Under the pieces are notes generated by a model. It worked only from the letters and a program-made list of their open reading frames with translations. It made no database searches and was not told the DNA's origin. Of a stretch of 10,636 nucleotides of DNA, positions 1 to 6,146 are shown one piece after another (position 1 is the first letter of the stretch; each line of letters starts with the position of its first letter). The stretch is taken from NCBI GenBank assembly GCA_030460725.1, contig JAKECL010000026.1, positions 1 through 10,636 of the forward strand, written 5' to 3'. The DNA comes from Propionibacterium sp. (GTDB taxonomy: Bacteria > Actinomycetota > Actinomycetes > Actinomycetales > Actinomycetaceae). The position numbers and the translations under genes were made by a program.

Positions 1-33
1 CGTTCCCTCCCATTCCGCTGATCCGGGGGGACG

Positions 34-49
34 GGCGGCCCCGGCCGCC
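34..49. other. GC-rich inverted repeat, possible second terminator
   Basis: GGCGGCC and GGCCGCC are perfect complements separated by CC. This can form a short hairpin on either strand. It lies beyond the main terminator of the transporter unit, and there is no recognisable gene in bases 1-85. It could be a back-up terminator or belong to whatever gene lies left of the window. There is no T-tract, and in such GC-rich DNA a 7-bp palindrome can arise by chance. Confidence 0.3.
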
Positions 50-85
50 ACCGGGGGCTGGTGCGGCCGCCATGTGTGTGCGGGA

Positions 86-116
86 GCGCCCCCACCGGTA
101 CAACCGGCGGGGGCGC
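86..116 (-). terminator. Hairpin terminator after the solute-binding protein gene
   Basis: An 8-bp arm (GCGCCCCC / GGGGGCGC), one A-C mismatch, and a 5-bp inner arm (CCGGT / ACCGG) close on a 3-nt loop, a nearly perfect 31-nt hairpin. It begins 11 nt past the stop codon of the lipoprotein gene, the last gene of the three-gene minus-strand unit. There is no U-tract on the minus strand, which is common for actinobacterial terminators. This is the strongest stem-loop in the window and is best read as the end of the transporter operon. Confidence 0.75.
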
Positions 117-127
117 CCCGGGACAAG

Positions 128-1525
128 TCACTTCTTGGTGACCTTGTATCCCTGCTCGTTACCATACTGCACGATGGCGTCGGCCCAGCTCCCCAGTGCT
201 TCACTCAGCGTGGTGCCGGAACCGGCGTAGGCCTGACCAGCGGTGTCAGCGAACTTCGAGTTCGCTGCGACCTCGAAGGGCAGGTAAGTCCATCCCGACT
301 TCACCGCAGAGGCTCCCTCGGCAAGGACCTTGTTGTACTCCTGGCCCCCGAAGTAGGTGAGGAGATCCGGAGCGGCGTAGTCACCGGTGGAGGACTGGAA
401 GGCCTGGTCCTCGAGGGTGGCCTGCAGGGACGGGAAGTTCCCCGCCTGGACGCGCAGCTTCGCGCCGTCACCGTTGGAGACGAACTTGGCGAACTCGTAG
501 GCCGCCGCCTTGTTCGGGCTCTCCTGCATCACTGCCAGCGAGGAGCCCCCGTTCTCAGAGTTGGCAGGCTGCCCGTCGATGCTGGGCATCGGGGCGACAC
601 GGAACTTGCCGCTGCCCTCGGGCGCGTTGGCCAAGAGGTTGGCAGGCATCCAGGCGCCCGTCGCCAGGGAGGCGATGCTCCCGTCACCCAGCCCCTTGAA
701 CCACTCATCCGACCAGGCGGAAACATTCGTGTCGATGAGCTTCTCGTCGATGAGCTTCTGCCAGATGTCAGTCCACTTCGCGAAGTTCGGATCCGAGAAG
801 TTCACCGTGACATCCTGACCGTTCACGCTGAAGGCCTCAGGCGAGAGCTGCCACATCATGGAGGTGAGGAAACCTGCGTCACCGGCATCGGAGGTGATGT
901 AGTGCCCGTCACCCAGTGCGTGGATCTTCTTGGCAGCCTCGTAGAACTCCTCCCAGGTCGTCGGCGGGGCATCGACACCCGCTTCCTTGAAGACCTCCTC
1001 GTTGTAGAAGAGCGCCATGGGGCCGGAGTCGACGGGCAGTGCGTAGATGCCCTTGTCGCCCTTTGCCGTCGTCTGGTTGACCGCATTCCACGTGCCGGTC
1101 GTGTACTGCCCTTCCAGGTCCCCTGCACCGTAGGGGGTGAGGTCGGCGAGGCTGGAGCTGATCGCGTACTGCGGGAGCGCGTAGTACTCGATCTGGGAGA
1201 CATCGGGAAGTCCCGATCCGGCCTGGAGGGCATTGGAGAGCGCCGTGTAGGTGTCCGCGGCACCGCCGACATTGGTCACCGTCAGCTTCACGTTCGGGTA
1301 CTTCTGCGTGAAGGCCTTGACGACGTCGGAGTCCTGCTGGATCGTGGGTTCCCAGGACCAGACGGTGACCTGGTAGTCCTTCGAGGTGTCGAAGGAATCT
1401 GCGGAGGCGCCCGCGCCACCGCTTGCGCCGCTCTGGTCCGAGCCTGTTGAGCAGGCCGCCAGGGTGGCACCGACAGCGACGACCGACGCGGCAGCGACGG
1501 CCCGCCTGATGAATGTTGACCGCAT
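128..1525 (-). CDS. CUT1-type sugar ABC transporter solute-binding lipoprotein
   Basis: 465-residue extracellular sugar-binding lipoprotein of the SBP_bac_1 (MalE/UgpB-like) family. It would capture a sugar or oligosaccharide outside the cell and deliver it to the two permeases encoded just upstream. Residues 1-25 form a lipoprotein signal: a basic start (RR at 7-8), a hydrophobic alanine/valine stretch and a lipobox L-A-A-C with the lipidated Cys at 25, followed by a Ser/Gly/Ala-rich linker. The mature part starts with the family-typical strand YQVTVWSWEP, then a helix with KYPNVKL, and later GIYALPVDSGPMALFYNEEVFKEAG, matching the hinge region of these proteins. The ATG start is supported by an AGGAAGG ribosome site 8 nt upstream. 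The gene is third in its operon, 70 nt after the second permease and behind a stem-loop. Substrate is not readable from sequence; the adjacent GH35 beta-galactosidase suggests a galactoside. Confidence 0.9.
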   Translation of the reverse strand: MRSTFIRRAVAAASVVAVGATLAACSTGSDQSGASGGAGASADSFDTSKDYQVTVWSWEPTIQQDSDVVKAFTQKYPNVKLTVTNVGGAADTYTALSNALQAGSGLPDVSQIEYYALPQYAISSSLADLTPYGAGDLEGQYTTGTWNAVNQTTAKGDKGIYALPVDSGPMALFYNEEVFKEAGVDAPPTTWEEFYEAAKKIHALGDGHYITSDAGDAGFLTSMMWQLSPEAFSVNGQDVTVNFSDPNFAKWTDIWQKLIDEKLIDTNVSAWSDEWFKGLGDGSIASLATGAWMPANLLANAPEGSGKFRVAPMPSIDGQPANSENGGSSLAVMQESPNKAAAYEFAKFVSNGDGAKLRVQAGNFPSLQATLEDQAFQSSTGDYAAPDLLTYFGGQEYNKVLAEGASAVKSGWTYLPFEVAANSKFADTAGQAYAGSGTTLSEALGSWADAIVQYGNEQGYKVTKK

Positions 1526-1577
1526 GGGTTGTACCTTCCTGTGTGTTGTGTGACTTCTTTGTCGCAGGGGAGCACCG

Positions 1578-1602
1578 GGCCCTGATGAGAGGACGTCAGG
1601 CC
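1578..1602 (-). promoter_or_regulatory. Stem-loop between second permease and binding-protein gene
   Basis: GGCCCTGA and TCAGGCC pair over 7 bp with one bulged base and a 10-nt loop. The stem includes the TGA stop codon (1596-1598) of the second permease gene. It sits in the 70-nt gap before the binding-protein gene. In operons of this kind, intercistronic stem-loops can protect upstream mRNA or partly terminate, setting a different level for the binding protein. That role is inference; only the pairing is seen. Confidence 0.35.
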
Positions 1603-2540
1603 TTGACGCTCCCCGCCGCCAGCCCCGCCTGCCAGTAGCGCTGCAGGAACAGGAACGTGACGATGAGGGGAATGATCGTGAGGAGTGAGCCCGTCACCAC
1701 CAGGTTCTGGACCGGTTGGGCTCCGGGAATGTAGGACTGCTGGTTCCACTGGTTCAGCCCGATGATCAGCGGGTACCAGGACGAGTCCTTGAGCATGATG
1801 AGGGGCAGGAAGTAGTTGTTCCACGTCGTGGTGGCCGTGAACAGCGAGACCGTGACAATCCCCGGAGCCAGGAGCGGGACCGACACCTGGAAGAAGGTCC
1901 TCAGCTCACTGGCTCCGTCGACCCTGGCCGCCTCCAGGAGTTCATTGGGCACCGATTCCGTCGCGAAGATGTACATGAGGTACAGCGCGAAGGGCGCGAC
2001 CAGGGAGGGCACGATGACGGCGACCGGGTTGTTCGTCAGACCAAGCTTCGCGAACATCAGGAATTGCGGCACAGCCAGGGCTGCCGAGGGGACGGCAATG
2101 GCTCCCATGACGGTGAGGAACACGGCCTGACGGCCGGGGAAGCGGTACTTCGCCAGTCCGTAGCCACCCAACACCGCCAGGAAGACCGCTCCTCCCCCAC
2201 CGACCACCACGTAGAGGAGGGTGTTGAGCAGCCATCGGGTGAAGGCACCGTTGGAGTAGGTGAACACCTGGACGATGTTGTCCCACAGCGCGAACGAATG
2301 GCCCGGGGCGAAGCCGAAGGTCGTGATGAAGTCGCCCTGGGTCTTGGTCGAGGAGATCACCAACCACACCAGGGGGAAGAAGGTGTAGAGCAGGTAGAAG
2401 GCGGCCAGGAACGTCACCCCCCAGCTCTTCCTGGGCCTGGTCGGGGTCGCCGTCGGGCGCGCGGCACGCCGCGGCACTCCCACAGGGCGACCGGTCGAGC
2501 GTCGTCCCGTACGGGGGGTGGTCTCCACTGTCCCAGCCAT
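1596..2540 (-). CDS. CUT1 sugar ABC transporter permease (MalG/UgpE-like)
   Basis: 314-residue inner-membrane permease of the MalG-like branch (BPD_transp_1 domain). It should form the translocation channel with the neighbouring permease. After a basic N-terminal tail rich in Arg and Thr (1-38), hydrophobic segments lie at about 41-63, 104-130, 141-163, 173-193, 225-247 and 281-300, giving six membrane spans. The cytoplasmic EAA loop that docks on the ATPase is clear at 203-226: EAARVDGASE followed by FFQVSVPLLAP. The ATG at 2538-2540 is chosen over a longer upstream frame because it follows the stop codon of the first permease by one base and has a GGGGGAG ribosome site 7 nt before it. Together with the tandem overlap-like spacing this points to translational coupling. 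The specificity cannot be told from the permease. Confidence 0.9.
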   Translation of the reverse strand: MAGTVETTPRTGRRSTGRPVGVPRRAARPTATPTRPRKSWGVTFLAAFYLLYTFFPLVWLVISSTKTQGDFITTFGFAPGHSFALWDNIVQVFTYSNGAFTRWLLNTLLYVVVGGGGAVFLAVLGGYGLAKYRFPGRQAVFLTVMGAIAVPSAALAVPQFLMFAKLGLTNNPVAVIVPSLVAPFALYLMYIFATESVPNELLEAARVDGASELRTFFQVSVPLLAPGIVTVSLFTATTTWNNYFLPLIMLKDSSWYPLIIGLNQWNQQSYIPGAQPVQNLVVTGSLLTIIPLIVTFLFLQRYWQAGLAAGSVKA

Positions 2541-2541
2541 C

Positions 2542-3510
2542 TCAGTTCTCCCCCTCGGCGGAGCGAAGTCCGCGCAGCTGCACCGCGTAGGCGATGACCA
2601 CGGTGATGATCCCCATGACAATGGCCAGCGCAGCGGCGTATCCCTGCTGGCCGGCGCCGAAGGACAGGTTGTAGGCGTAGATGTTCGGGGTGAAGGAGTT
2701 CGTGATCACCGCGGGTGCCATCCGCTGCATGATCGAGGGTTCGTTGAACAACTGGAATGTCCCGATGATCGAGAAGATCAGGGTGATGGCAATCGATCCG
2801 GCCATGTGCGGGATCTTGATCGATCGGATGACCTGCCATTCGTTGGCACCGTCGAGCACAGCAGCCTCGTAGATGCTGGTGTCGATGGTGCGCAGGGATG
2901 AGTAGAAGATCAGCATGTTGTACCCCGTGTAGGTCCAGGTGATGACATTGCTGATGGCGACGAGGATCCACTGCTGGGCGAACGGGTTGAGGTGCCATCC
3001 GAAGAGGTCGTTGACCTGGCTGGTGAAGCCGTAGTTGGTCCCGTAGAGGAACCCCCACATGAGCGCCGCGACGACGGTGGGGATGAGATAGGGGAGGAAC
3101 ACGGAGAGCCGGAAGAAGTTCGACCCGTGCAGGCGCGCCGAGTCGATGGCGAGCGCAAGCAGCATGGCGAGCACCAGCATGACCGGTACCTGGATCAGGA
3201 GCACCAGGGTGACCCGACCCAGACCTGCCCAGAACAGGGGGTCGTTGAACAGTTTGAGATAGTTCTGCAGGCCCACGAAGGCGTAGTCGCCGAAGAATGC
3301 CCTGTAGGAGAACATGCTGGACACCAACGAGTACACCAACGGTGCGACCAGTACAAAGGCAAAGGCCAGCACGAAGGGGCCGACGAAGAGCCACCCCCTC
3401 CAGTCCCGCTTGCGACGCCGGGCGGCCGGAGCCTCCTCCAGCGCCGTGACATCTGCGACGCCCGCAGGACTCGGTGTGGTCACAGCCACTCCCGTCACCT
3501 CTTCCACCAT
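2542..3510 (-). CDS. CUT1 sugar ABC transporter permease (MalF/UgpA-like)
   Basis: 322-residue inner-membrane permease of the MalF/UgpA-like branch. A cytoplasmic N-terminus ending in RRRKRDWRGW precedes six hydrophobic spans at about 39-62, 99-122, 135-156, 180-204, 236-256 and 290-311. The motif VGLQNYLKLFNDPLFW between spans 1 and 2 is typical of sugar permeases of this class. The EAA loop is at 215-237 (EAAVLDGANEWQ, then IKIPHM), the expected contact for the ATP-hydrolysing subunit. It is the first gene of the transporter unit and ends one base before the next permease. The start is uncertain: the ATG at 3508-3510 has no obvious ribosome site, while in-frame GTG codons at residue 8 (after AAGAGG) and residue 10 (after GGGAG) are better placed. 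The N-terminus could therefore be 7-9 residues shorter. No ATPase gene accompanies it here. Confidence 0.9.
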   Translation of the reverse strand: MVEEVTGVAVTTPSPAGVADVTALEEAPAARRRKRDWRGWLFVGPFVLAFAFVLVAPLVYSLVSSMFSYRAFFGDYAFVGLQNYLKLFNDPLFWAGLGRVTLVLLIQVPVMLVLAMLLALAIDSARLHGSNFFRLSVFLPYLIPTVVAALMWGFLYGTNYGFTSQVNDLFGWHLNPFAQQWILVAISNVITWTYTGYNMLIFYSSLRTIDTSIYEAAVLDGANEWQVIRSIKIPHMAGSIAITLIFSIIGTFQLFNEPSIMQRMAPAVITNSFTPNIYAYNLSFGAGQQGYAAALAIVMGIITVVIAYAVQLRGLRSAEGEN

Positions 3511-3629
3511 GAAGTCGGACGCGCCGTGCGCATGTCCGTTAACGTAACCATATCATCGTGGATGATCGATCCATCACATCGGAGGACACGGTTCGGACAC
3601 GACCCGTCCGCCTCCCAGAAGGAGACCCC
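3511..3629. promoter_or_regulatory. Divergent promoter/operator region between transporter and GH35 genes
   Basis: This 119-nt gap separates divergently read genes and is richer in A+T than its surroundings. Two inverted repeats stand out: GTTA-ACG-TAAC at 3538-3548 and ATCATC-GTG-GATGAT at 3552-3566. The first resembles the TTAACG-centred operators common for LacI-family sugar regulators, although it is one base short of a symmetric GTTAACGTTAAC. TANNNT-type -10 candidates occur as TATCAT (3551-3556) on the plus strand, and as TATGGT (3547-3552) and TACGTT (3541-3546) on the minus strand, all touching the repeats. No convincing -35 boxes are seen. The GH35 ribosome site AAGGAG is at 3619-3624. 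Joint repression of both units by one regulator is inferred; no regulator gene lies in the window. Confidence 0.5.
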
Positions 3630-5441
3630 GTGAGCACGTTCCAGGTCGTCGACGACGACTTCCTCCTCGATGGGCACCCTCACCGGGTGTTCTCCGGCGC
3701 AGTCCACTACTTTCGGGTGCCGCCCCAGTACTGGGCCGACCGCATCCACAAGGCCCGTCTCATGGGCCTCAACACCATCGAGACCTACGTGCCCTGGAAC
3801 CTTCACCAGCCCACGCCCGGGGAGTGGATCACTGAGGGGGGACTCGACCTCGGCGCATTCCTGGACGCCATCGCGGCTGAAGGCATGCACGCGATCGTTC
3901 GCCCCGGGCCCTACATCTGCGCAGAGTTCGACGCAGGAGGTCTGCCGGCCTGGCTCTTCGCCCACCACGCGGGACCCGGACCAGCACCTGTGCGAACCCG
4001 TGACCCCCACTTCATGAATGCTGTTGCGGGGTATCTCCGCAATGTCTACACCATCCTCGAGCCGCGCCAGGTGGACAGGGGCGGTCCCGTGATCCTCGTC
4101 CAGATCGAGAACGAGTACGGGGCCTACGGGTGCGACCACGAGTACCTGCGCGAACTCACGGACCTCACGCGCGGGGCAGGCATCACGGTGCCGCTGACCA
4201 CCGTGGACCAACCACGTGACGGGATGCTGGAGGCCGGGACCCTGCCCGATCTGCTGACCACCGCATCCTTCGGCTCACGCGCGGCGGAACGGCTGCGCGA
4301 ACTGCGACGGGTCCAGCCCCGAGGCCCCCTCATGTGCTCGGAGTTCTGGGACGGATGGTTCGACCAGGTCGGCCAGCACCACCACACCACCTCCGCCAGT
4401 GATGCCGCCCGCGAGTTGGAGGAGCTGCTCGCGACCGGGGCCTCCGTGAACCTCTACATGTTCCACGGTGGCACCAATCCGGGTCTGTCGAACGGAGCCA
4501 ATGACAAGGGCATCTACCTGCCGATCACCACCAGCTACGACTATGACGCCCCCCTGGACGAGTCTGGCCATCCCACCGCGAAGTACTGGACCTTCCGCGA
4601 GGTGCTCGGCCGGCACACATCGCTACCGGCGGAGGTCCCCGACTCCCGGCCTCCCGCACCCACGTGCAGTGGCCCCTTCACAGCCGGTGCCCCCCTCCAT
4701 GAGATCGAAGAGCGACTCGGTGAGTGGACACGACACGACTACCTGCCCACCATGGATGAACTGGGACAGTTCCAGGGATTCTCCCACCACCGGTGCCTCG
4801 TCCCTGACGAGGTCGATCACCGTCCCTCCCCCCGGATCTCTGACGGGCGCGTTCCCCGGCCGTGGGCACTGCAGATCCCTGACGTGCGGGATCGCGTCGT
4901 CGTCGAGGCCGACGGGGTGAGGGTCGGAGTCCTGGAACGGATGGACCACGACACGACGCTCGCCATCCCGGCGGGGACCCGCAGACTCGACCTGCTGGTG
5001 GAGGACCTCGGGCGCGTGGACTACGGACCGCGCATCGGGGAGGCGAAGGGTCTGGTGGGCGGCGTGCGTGTCGAGGGGTGCACGCCCACGCAGTGGGAGA
5101 CGATCTGCCCCGACCTCGCCCGGGTCCCGCTCGTCGAGCAGGCCCTCACCCCGGGAACCGTCGACACGGTGACGGCCCCGACCTTCCTGTCCGGACACGT
5201 GGAACTGGAGGAGGCCGCCGACCTGTTCCTGGACACGGAGGGGTGGGGACATGGCCTCGTGTGGATGAACGGGCACCTGCTCGGCAGGTTCAACCGGCGA
5301 GGCCCCCAGCGCACGCTCTATGTCCCGGCCCCCTTCCTCAGAGCCGGGAGCAACGATCTCCTCGTCTTCGCGGTGGACCCGGCGGCGGGGCTGTCATGGA
5401 GGTTCCTGGACTCCCCCGATCTCGGACCCGTTGACTGGTAG
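3630..5441 (+). CDS. GH35 family beta-galactosidase, cytoplasmic
   Basis: 603-residue glycoside hydrolase of family 35, which removes terminal beta-linked galactose with retention of configuration. It has no signal peptide, so it should act on imported sugar. The GTG start is chosen because AAGGAG lies 5 nt upstream and the protein then opens as the family does (FLLDGHPHRVFSGAVHYFRV). The TIM-barrel catalytic domain covers about 1-330: NTIETYVPWNLHQP (48-61), RPGPYICAEF (91-100), QIENEYG with acid/base Glu162 (158-164), SEFWDGWFD with nucleophile Glu238 (237-245), FHGGTN (278-283) and TSYDYDAPL. Beta-rich domains follow: VEDLGRVDYG near 453-462, and a C-terminal galactose-binding-like jelly roll (GWGHGLVWMNGHLLGRFN). 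Length matches BgaC-type bacterial enzymes, some of which prefer beta-1,3-galactosides; specificity here is unproven. Several usually conserved residues differ (Gln60, Phe100, Val247, Pro284). It is divergent from the transporter operon, which probably supplies its substrate. Confidence 0.93.
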   Translation: MSTFQVVDDDFLLDGHPHRVFSGAVHYFRVPPQYWADRIHKARLMGLNTIETYVPWNLHQPTPGEWITEGGLDLGAFLDAIAAEGMHAIVRPGPYICAEFDAGGLPAWLFAHHAGPGPAPVRTRDPHFMNAVAGYLRNVYTILEPRQVDRGGPVILVQIENEYGAYGCDHEYLRELTDLTRGAGITVPLTTVDQPRDGMLEAGTLPDLLTTASFGSRAAERLRELRRVQPRGPLMCSEFWDGWFDQVGQHHHTTSASDAARELEELLATGASVNLYMFHGGTNPGLSNGANDKGIYLPITTSYDYDAPLDESGHPTAKYWTFREVLGRHTSLPAEVPDSRPPAPTCSGPFTAGAPLHEIEERLGEWTRHDYLPTMDELGQFQGFSHHRCLVPDEVDHRPSPRISDGRVPRPWALQIPDVRDRVVVEADGVRVGVLERMDHDTTLAIPAGTRRLDLLVEDLGRVDYGPRIGEAKGLVGGVRVEGCTPTQWETICPDLARVPLVEQALTPGTVDTVTAPTFLSGHVELEEAADLFLDTEGWGHGLVWMNGHLLGRFNRRGPQRTLYVPAPFLRAGSNDLLVFAVDPAAGLSWRFLDSPDLGPVDW

Positions 5442-5445
5442 CCGT

Positions 5446-5460
5446 CGGGGACACTCCCCG
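5446..5460. terminator. Short hairpin between convergent genes
   Basis: CGGGGA-CAC-TCCCCG forms a perfect 6-bp stem with a 3-nt loop in the 31-nt gap between the 3' ends of the GH35 gene and the convergent membrane-protein gene. Its position suggests a bidirectional terminator. There is no T-tract on either side, so this rests on position and symmetry alone. Confidence 0.5.
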
Positions 5461-5472
5461 TGCCCCGGAGGA

Positions 5473-6093
5473 TCAGATCGTCGGCACGGGTGAGTTGAAC
5501 CCACTCCCCACACTGATGATGAGCATGAAGAGGCACGCCACCGTCAGCAGGCCCAGCAGCACGGAACTGACCAGGAAGAGCGCCCGGCCCAGGGAGCCCT
5601 TCCCGTAGCCCAGCCCCGCTGCCAGGCGGTCGCACTCGTCCAGGCGCAGTGCGCGCCCCACCACCCCGGCGACGACCAGCGCCACGACGCACACCCTCAC
5701 CCAGGGCGCGGCCAGTCCCCCGTCGGAGAGGGAGTGCAGGGGCTGGAAGAGGATCAGGAGCACCCATCCCAGCCAGAAGGACCACATCGCGCCTTCGCGC
5801 AGGGCCAGACCCGCCGGTTCCAGCACCTCACGACGTCGACGTCCCACCACCCAGGGCAGGAGGTGTCCCACCACCCACCACAGGCCCGCCAGGGGCAACA
5901 GGGCCAGCCCGATGCCGAAGAGCCAGACGGTGGGGGCGTGGAGCACTTCTCCTCCCCCACGCACCAGCAGGATCAGGGCGGCGAGGAGGAGAGCCGTCCC
6001 CAGTGCCACCGTCGCCCCCGTCGAGGGCAACGCCTGGGCCAGGAACCCCCTCAGGGACGATCCGTGCCGGGTGTCCGGGTCGGTGGTGGTCAT
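5473..6093 (-). CDS. Uncharacterised multi-pass membrane protein
   Basis: 206-residue integral membrane protein that I do not recognise as a named family. After a polar N-terminus (1-25), hydrophobic segments lie at about 26-44, 56-84 (with a Pro and two Trp), 103-121, 131-148 and 170-196, so about five spans. A strongly basic loop GRRRREV follows span 2 at 84-90, which by the positive-inside rule is probably cytoplasmic. A conserved-looking polar segment RLDECDRLAAGLGYGKGSLGR lies between spans 4 and 5, and the C-terminus is short (NSPVPTI). The ATG at 6091-6093 is preferred over a frame 19 residues longer because GAGGAG lies 5 nt upstream. It is downstream of guaB3 on the same strand with a 53-nt gap that holds a strong hairpin, so co-transcription is possible but not assured. 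No function can be given. Confidence 0.75.
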   Translation of the reverse strand: MTTTDPDTRHGSSLRGFLAQALPSTGATVALGTALLLAALILLVRGGGEVLHAPTVWLFGIGLALLPLAGLWWVVGHLLPWVVGRRRREVLEPAGLALREGAMWSFWLGWVLLILFQPLHSLSDGGLAAPWVRVCVVALVVAGVVGRALRLDECDRLAAGLGYGKGSLGRALFLVSSVLLGLLTVACLFMLIISVGSGFNSPVPTI

Positions 6094-6124
6094 GGAGACT
6101 CCTCGCAGAACGGGTGGGGTGGTC

Positions 6125-6142
6125 GGCGGGCGTGCGCCCGCC
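6125..6142 (-). terminator. Strong GC hairpin just after guaB3
   Basis: GGCGGGC and GCCCGCC form a perfect 7-bp stem around a 4-nt loop (8 bp with a 2-nt loop). It starts 4 nt beyond the guaB3 stop codon and ends about 20 nt before the ribosome site of the membrane-protein gene. It could terminate guaB3 fully, or attenuate read-through into the next gene. A second, weaker pairing (CCCTC 6141-6145 with GAGGG 6151-6155) overlaps its edge and the guaB3 stop, so the two stems compete. No U-tract is present. Confidence 0.5.
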
Positions 6143-6146
6143 CTCC

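Noticed and set aside
74..1450. 458-residue plus-strand open frame
   Set aside because: It is antisense to the solute-binding lipoprotein, with no ribosome site or recognisable domain; an effect of high third-position GC.
2541..2621. 27-codon N-terminal extension of the second permease
   Set aside because: It would overlap the first permease gene in another frame; the ATG at 2540 has its own ribosome site and sits one base after the preceding stop.
3495..3533. 12-codon upstream frame MRTARPTSWWKR before the first permease, with tandem Trp
   Set aside because: It looks like an attenuation leader peptide at first sight, but it overlaps the permease start, has no ribosome site, and a Trp leader makes no sense for a sugar importer.
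3558..3629. 24-codon N-terminal extension of the GH35 protein
   Set aside because: The GTG at 3558 lies inside a palindrome without a ribosome site; the GTG at 3630 has AAGGAG at ideal spacing and matches the family N-terminus.
5077..5434. Plus-strand frame within the GH35 gene at 5078
   Set aside because: It is an out-of-frame shadow of the GH35 C-terminal domain, without start signals or family features.
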